Of a stretch of DNA of 64,000 nt, positions 59,624-64,000 are shown piece by piece (within the stretch, counting starts at the first letter, position 1; each line of letters begins with the position of its first letter). Origin of the DNA: Novosphingobium kunmingense. Its GTDB lineage: Bacteria > Pseudomonadota > Alphaproteobacteria > Sphingomonadales > Sphingomonadaceae. The position numbers and the translations under genes are program-made. Where the stretch lies: positions 374,001 through 438,000 of the forward strand of contig NZ_PHUF01000004.1 in the NCBI RefSeq assembly GCF_002813245.1, in the 5' to 3' direction. The notes under the pieces were generated by a model, which saw nothing but the letters and a program-made list of their open reading frames with translations, was not told the origin of the DNA and made no database searches.

Positions 59624-60641
59624 TGCACTTCACCTCTTTGCGAATGGTGTCGTACGACACCTTGAGGCGGCCCGAAGCTTCGGCGGCGTACTCGTCGCCG
59701 AACTGGGCCAGTGCGACGCAGGCCCGCGTCGTATCCTTGAGCTGTCGCATCGCTTCGGCGAGGTAAAGCAGGCTGTCCGGCGCACGATCGCCGCGCTTGT
59801 TCGCCTGGTAGTTCTGCAGGAACCAGCTGGCCGCCTCGCGCGGGTTGGCGTCGTCGAGATAGGCGCGGCCCAACAGGTTTCGCGCATAGCTGGCGCGGGC
59901 GTGCTTGGGGTACTTCTGCAGGAACAGCTTCAGCTGCTGCTGCGCCTCGGGATAGAACTTGGCGTCGTAGAGTCGGAAACCATAGCTGTATTCGTCGTCG
60001 CCGGCGTCGCCGGTCGATGGTTTCTCGACCGCCTTGACGGCGGCGAGGCGGGCGCTGCCGCTGATCGCGGGCTTGGTCGCAGCAGGCTTGGCTGCGGCAG
60101 GCGCAGGACTTGCCGGCTTGGGCGCCGAAGCGCCGCCGGTCATCGCGGCCAGGTTCGCGCTGGCCACCGCGCCATTGGCGTTCGCCGCGATCGGCGTGAT
60201 CGCCGCAGGCGCCGTCGACGTGGCAGGAGCCGCCGCGTCCGGAGAGCCCGTCATGCCCGGCGTCGCCGGGGCCGCCTCGGCTGCGGTGGCGGCAAAGCGG
60301 GCTTCCAGCTTGGCGAGGCGGTTTGCGTTCTCCTCGCCCTGGGCGGTCAGGCGGGCCATCTGCCGTTCGACCGAATCCATCCGCGTGAGCAGGTCGCTGA
60401 CCGCGCTGCTGGCCGGAGTGCCGACCGGGGTGGTCGAGGGTTGGCCGGGCTGGACCTGCGGCGGGAAATACTTGCCGTCGCCGCCCGGGAAGACCTGTCG
60501 CTGCAGCGCCTTCACCTCGGCCTCGAGCTGGCGCAGCCGCGCATCGGCGTTGGCCGGCGCGCTTTGCGCCAAGGCCGGTGCGGCAAGGGCCAGGGCCAGC
60601 GTCACCAGGATCGGCTTCGCAGAGCGGAGCATACGGGTCAT
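59619..60641 (-). CDS. cpoB: Tol-Pal system protein CpoB/YbgF
   Basis: 340 residues: Sec signal peptide (ending ALAQSA), coiled-coil segment (RLRQLEAEVKALQRQVF), a long Ala/Pro-rich linker (about 115-215) and C-terminal TPR repeats starting YSYGFRLYDAKFYPEAQQQ. Periplasmic partner of TolA that coordinates outer-membrane constriction with cell-wall synthesis. tolB and pal are not nearby in this window. GAGGTGGGA precedes ATG 60641. Confidence 0.9.
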   Translation of the reverse strand: MTRMLRSAKPILVTLALALAAPALAQSAPANADARLRQLEAEVKALQRQVFPGGDGKYFPPQVQPGQPSTTPVGTPASSAVSDLLTRMDSVERQMARLTAQGEENANRLAKLEARFAATAAEAAPATPGMTGSPDAAAPATSTAPAAITPIAANANGAVASANLAAMTGGASAPKPASPAPAAAKPAATKPAISGSARLAAVKAVEKPSTGDAGDDEYSYGFRLYDAKFYPEAQQQLKLFLQKYPKHARASYARNLLGRAYLDDANPREAASWFLQNYQANKRGDRAPDSLLYLAEAMRQLKDTTRACVALAQFGDEYAAEASGRLKVSYDTIRKEVKCN

Positions 60642-60790
60642 GTCAGTCTATCCCACCTCGAAGATACGCAGGTGCCGCCTATGCAGCGAGACGACCAAAC
60701 CTGCGATGAACCGCATCTGTGTTAGACGCGCGTCAACCGCCGTGTCGAGCGGCGGGCAAGCGCTTTTGCGCAGGTTTTAAGGCTGTCCGG

Positions 60791-61642
60791 TCAGGTACCG
60801 GCGGGCGTCGGCACCGGCAGCGCCTGCGCGCTTGCGGGAACCACGGTCGCAGCCGGCACGGCGGCACGGGCCAGCAAGGCCGAAGCCGTGACCGGCACGT
60901 CGCGCACGGTCTTCTGCACGTCGGACAGCTTGGGCACCGGCTGACCGCCGATGGTAATGGCCAGAGCTTCGGGATGGGCGGTCCACAGCTTCACGTCGGC
61001 GACGTCCTGCGGCACGGTCCAAGCCTCGCCCTGCTGGAGTTCCTTCTGCAGAAGCTGCTTGCCGCTTCCGTCGGTGAACTTGACCCAGACGGCCGGCGCC
61101 TGCGCGGTGAACACCACCGGCCCGTTGGCGGGCGCCGGGGCGGCCACCGCGACGGGCGGCGGCGCCGCGGCCGGCGCGGCGGCGTTGGGCTCGGACAGGA
61201 TCGAGGGCAATTCGCCTGCAGGGGCGTAGTAGCTGCGCCAGGCGAAGGCGACGCCCGCGACGATAACCACCAGCGCCGCCAGCGCCGCGATCCAGGCGAA
61301 ACGCGCGCCCGGCACGCGGGCCGGATCGCCCGGTTCAAAGGCGGGGATGCCGCGCAGCGGCGGCGGCTCCTGGTTCGCCAGTTCGACCCGCACCGCGTCG
61401 ACGACTTCGCGATCATCGAGCCCCAGCGCCTTGGCGACGCTGCGCGAGAAGCCGACGGCATAGGTGCGCGCGGGCAAGGCGGAAAAATCGCTGGCCTCGA
61501 TCGCGGCCAGGTGCCGCTCGGGAATCTTCGTCACGTTTGAAAGTTGCGCCCGGCTCATCCCGGACGCTTCGCGCGCCCGCGCCAGGCGCGCGCCAACATT
61601 ATCCAGAGGCAATTGCCCCTCAGCCACCAAAGTCTCCGCCAT
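60791..61642 (-). CDS. rodZ: RodZ-like cytoskeletal anchor protein
   Basis: 283 residues: N-terminal helix-turn-helix (NVGARLARAREASGMSRAQLS, then YAVGFSRSVAKALGLD), one transmembrane helix (about 112-132), Pro/Ala-rich linker and a C-terminal DUF4115 beta domain (VVFTAQAPAVWVKFTDGSG). In other bacteria RodZ ties MreB to the cell wall to control shape. The same strand has cpoB 149 bases downstream. Confidence 0.85.
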   Translation of the reverse strand: MAETLVAEGQLPLDNVGARLARAREASGMSRAQLSNVTKIPERHLAAIEASDFSALPARTYAVGFSRSVAKALGLDDREVVDAVRVELANQEPPPLRGIPAFEPGDPARVPGARFAWIAALAALVVIVAGVAFAWRSYYAPAGELPSILSEPNAAAPAAAPPPVAVAAPAPANGPVVFTAQAPAVWVKFTDGSGKQLLQKELQQGEAWTVPQDVADVKLWTAHPEALAITIGGQPVPKLSDVQKTVRDVPVTASALLARAAVPAATVVPASAQALPVPTPAGT

Positions 61643-61791
61643 TTCGATCCCGAACCATTATGCAACCACGCCCCCGTGGCGAACAACATCGACCAAGGTT
61701 CTGCGAGTCAACGTTAATGCGTGCAATCGAGCGCCGCGGGCGACAGGATGCGCGGGAAATGTGACAGGCCGGTAGCAGGGCCGGCATCGGA

Positions 61792-64000
61792 TCAGTCCAC
61801 CTCGATCCCGCGCTCCTGCGCCCACCCGGTCAGGGCGGCGCGCAGGTCACGCGGCGGAGTCGACATCCAGCCGTTCATGGCCTTGCCGATCTCGTCGAGA
61901 TCGACCTTGCGGACCAGCTCCTTGATCGGGCCGACCGCGGCCGGGGTGATCGAGAGCCGGCGGATGCCGATGCCCAGCAGGGCCAGTGCTTCGAGGCGGC
62001 GTCCGCCCATTTCGCCGCAGACCGTGACATCGACCGAATGGCCCGCCACCCCCTGCAAGACTCGCCGCAGGAAGCGCATGATCGACGGGCTGAGCCAGTC
62101 ATAACGTTCGGCCAGCTTGGGATTCGAGCGGTCGGCGGCGAACAGGAACTGAGTGAGATCGTTGGTACCGATCGACAGGAACGAGAGGCGCGGCGCCAGC
62201 ACGTCGAGCTGTTCGGCCAGCGCCGGCACTTCGAGCATCGCGCCATAGCGCACAGCTTCCGGAAGTATCTTCTTCTGACCCTTGAGGTAGGCGAGCTGGC
62301 TTTCGAACACGTCGCGCGCGGCGTCGAATTCCCACGGTTCGCTGACCATCGGGAACATGACGTTGAGCGTGCGGCCTGCCGCCGCCTCGAGCAGAGCCCG
62401 CGCCTGGACCTTGAGCAAGCCTTCGCGTTCGAGCGCCACGCGCAGCGCGCGCCAGCCCATTGCGGGGTTCTCCTCGTGCTCGCCGTCGTTGTGGCGCAGG
62501 TAGGGCAGCACCTTGTCGCCGCCGATGTCGACGGTGCGAAACACCACCGGCTTGTCGCCGGCCGCATCCATCACGTCGCGGTACAGGCGGGTCTGGCGCT
62601 CGCGCTGCGGCAGGGTGGCGCTGACCAGGAACTGGAATTCGGTGCGGAACAGCCCGACCCCGTCAGCACCGGCGAGCGCCAGATTGGGCATGTCGTCGCG
62701 CAGGCCGGCATTCATCATCACCGTGATGCGGGTGCCGTCGCGGGTAAAGGGTTCGACGTCGCGCAGCGCGGCATAGCCAGCGGCGCGCTCCTTGCTCTTC
62801 GCAAAGCGCGCCTCGAAGGCTTCGGCGACGGCCGGCTGGGGGCGGGCGACGACGTTGCCCTGATCCCCGTCCAGCAGCAGCGGATCGCCGTCGCGGATCA
62901 CGCCGCGCAAGCCCCGGACCCGGCCCAGCACCGGGATACCCATGGCCCGCGCCACGATCACCACGTGGGCGGTGAGCGAGCCTTCCTCCAGCACCACGCC
63001 CTTGAGGCGACGCTTGTCGTATTCCAGCAGTTCGGCAGGACCCAGGTTGCGCGCGATCAGGATCGAATCCTGTCTTAGGCCCATCGAGGCTGCGGTGCCC
63101 ATCTGGCCGGACACGATCCGCAAGAGGCGGTTCGACAGGTCTTCCAGATCGTGCATCCGGTCGGCCAGCAGCGGATCGTCGATCTGGCGCATCCGCATCC
63201 GGGTGCGCTGCTGGACCCGTTCGATCGCGGCCTCCGCGGTCAGGCCGCTGTCGATCGCCTCGATGATCCGGCGGCTCCACCCTTCGTCATAGGCGAACAT
63301 CTTGTAGGTCTCGAGCACCTCCTCGTGCTCGCCGCCGACACCGAATTCGGCCTGGGCGGCCATGCGGTCGATCTGCTCGCGCATCTTGTCGAAGGCGAGG
63401 TAGACCCGCTGCAGTTCGGCATCGCGGTCATCGGCCATGACCTGGTCGATGGTGATGCGCGGCTGGTGGAACACCGCGACGCCCGCCGCCAGGCCCTTGA
63501 CCAGCGACAGTCCCTGCAACCGCTGAGGACCGGTCAGCTGCGGAGACAGGCTTGCGACCTCCTCCTCGTCTACCAGGTCGGCGTTGGCGATCAGTTCGGA
63601 CAGCACCATGGCGGTGGTCTGCAGCGCCTCGATCTCGACCTCTTCGTAGCGGCGCGGATCGACGTGCTGGACGCAGAGCACGCCGACCGCGCGCTCGCGC
63701 CGCACGATCGGCACGCCGGCAAACGAATGGTATTTGTCCTCGCCCGTTTCGGGGCGGTAGGAAAAGTCCGGATGAGCGGTCGCCTCGGCAAGGTTCAGGG
63801 TGTCGATGTTCTCGGCGATAGTGCCGACCAGGCCCTCGCCGATCGCCATGCGGGTGACGTGGACGGCTTCCTGAGCCAAGCCGCGCGTGGCGAAGAGTTC
63901 CAGCATCCCTTCGCGCAACAGGTAGATCGAGCAGACCTCGCTATCGAGGCCCTCGCCGATGATCTCGACCACGGTGTTGAGCTTGGCCTGGGCGTGATTG
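61792..64000 (-). CDS. ptsP: phosphoenolpyruvate-protein phosphotransferase PtsP (EI-Ntr), 5' end beyond the window
   Basis: At least 736 residues; the frame remains open to the right edge (upstream codons NHAQAKLN). It has an N-terminal GAF domain, then enzyme I domains: GSLTAHVVIVARAMGIP with the phosphorylated His, FRTVDIGGDKVLPYL and the C-terminal FLSIGTNDLTQFLFAADR and VCGEMGG. It starts the nitrogen-related PTS phosphorelay from PEP. The gene's start is not in the window. Confidence 0.95.
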   Translation of the reverse strand, partial: NHAQAKLNTVVEIIGEGLDSEVCSIYLLREGMLELFATRGLAQEAVHVTRMAIGEGLVGTIAENIDTLNLAEATAHPDFSYRPETGEDKYHSFAGVPIVRRERAVGVLCVQHVDPRRYEEVEIEALQTTAMVLSELIANADLVDEEEVASLSPQLTGPQRLQGLSLVKGLAAGVAVFHQPRITIDQVMADDRDAELQRVYLAFDKMREQIDRMAAQAEFGVGGEHEEVLETYKMFAYDEGWSRRIIEAIDSGLTAEAAIERVQQRTRMRMRQIDDPLLADRMHDLEDLSNRLLRIVSGQMGTAASMGLRQDSILIARNLGPAELLEYDKRRLKGVVLEEGSLTAHVVIVARAMGIPVLGRVRGLRGVIRDGDPLLLDGDQGNVVARPQPAVAEAFEARFAKSKERAAGYAALRDVEPFTRDGTRITVMMNAGLRDDMPNLALAGADGVGLFRTEFQFLVSATLPQRERQTRLYRDVMDAAGDKPVVFRTVDIGGDKVLPYLRHNDGEHEENPAMGWRALRVALEREGLLKVQARALLEAAAGRTLNVMFPMVSEPWEFDAARDVFESQLAYLKGQKKILPEAVRYGAMLEVPALAEQLDVLAPRLSFLSIGTNDLTQFLFAADRSNPKLAERYDWLSPSIMRFLRRVLQGVAGHSVDVTVCGEMGGRRLEALALLGIGIRRLSITPAAVGPIKELVRKVDLDEIGKAMNGWMSTPPRDLRAALTGWAQERGIEVD

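Noticed and set aside
1-64000. tRNA, rRNA, CRISPR, insertion sequence or prophage
   Set aside because: No cloverleaf-sized gap, direct-repeat array, transposase, integrase or phage structural gene was seen; gaps between genes are short.

Overview
This is an ordinary, very compact stretch of a GC-rich alphaproteobacterial chromosome, most like a sphingomonad (Sphingomonas/Novosphingobium/Erythrobacter group). The evidence is the overall protein character, the mutM-rpsT-dnaA neighbourhood, a zwf-edd-glk-eda Entner-Doudoroff cluster like that of Zymomonas, a cysteine-free L36, a CC_3452-type secreted protein and a UPF0262 gene. I see no phage, insertion sequence, plasmid, CRISPR, rRNA or tRNA gene. 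Genes cover almost everything. Many same-strand neighbours overlap as ATGA or GTGA, and five convergent pairs have interlocked stop codons.

Layout. 1-12.4 kb: membrane protein, rpoZ, dnaB, UPF0262, a GH25-like gene, cdd, an M14 carboxypeptidase behind two DUF4136-type proteins, galE, rpmJ, a HAD hydrolase, an HxlR regulator, a WYL-like protein and a lipoprotein serpin. 12.4-18.1 kb: yifB (TTG start), a ClpP-like secreted protein and the rpmH-rnpA-yidD-yidC-engB operon. 18.1-25.6 kb: accessory metabolism (acyl-CoA dehydrogenase, VOC protein and sulfotransferase-like gene divergent from a TauD-type oxygenase, then GST and cupin), dapE and a dicarboxylate symporter. 25.6-32.4 kb: dapB-K+ channel-nth, a sirtuin, a MoeB-type enzyme, an acyl-CoA ligase with an SDR, and LysE. 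32.5-41.2 kb: dnaA, rpsT, mutM, a DUF1993 gene, and ubiE-ubiB with a phosphatase, a Cys-tRNA(Pro) deacylase-like protein and an APC permease. 41.1-46.5 kb: a Rieske oxygenase/FAD oxidoreductase pair and a GGDEF/EAL protein. 46.6-54.2 kb: zwf-edd-glk-eda followed by a divergent PEP-carboxylase-like gene. 54.2-64 kb: PLD-like protein, L,D-transpeptidase, SDR/alcohol dehydrogenase, HCCA-isomerase-like protein, tilS (probably ATT start), cpoB, rodZ and the 3' part of ptsP.

Functionally the window mixes replication and translation (dnaA, dnaB, rpsT, rpmH, rpmJ, rpoZ, rnpA, tilS), membrane biogenesis (yidC/yidD), lysine/cell-wall synthesis (dapB, dapE, L,D-transpeptidase, rodZ), glucose catabolism by the Entner-Doudoroff route, ubiquinone synthesis and several uncharacterised oxidoreductive clusters. 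I found no clearly new multi-gene system. The best leads are a promoter pattern shared by three ribosomal-protein genes and rpoZ, a PEP-carboxylase-like protein lacking key catalytic residues in the Entner-Doudoroff operon, a tilS gene that appears to start at ATT, a GH25-like protein with altered acidic residues, the TauD/sulfotransferase-like cluster, and several candidate operators.
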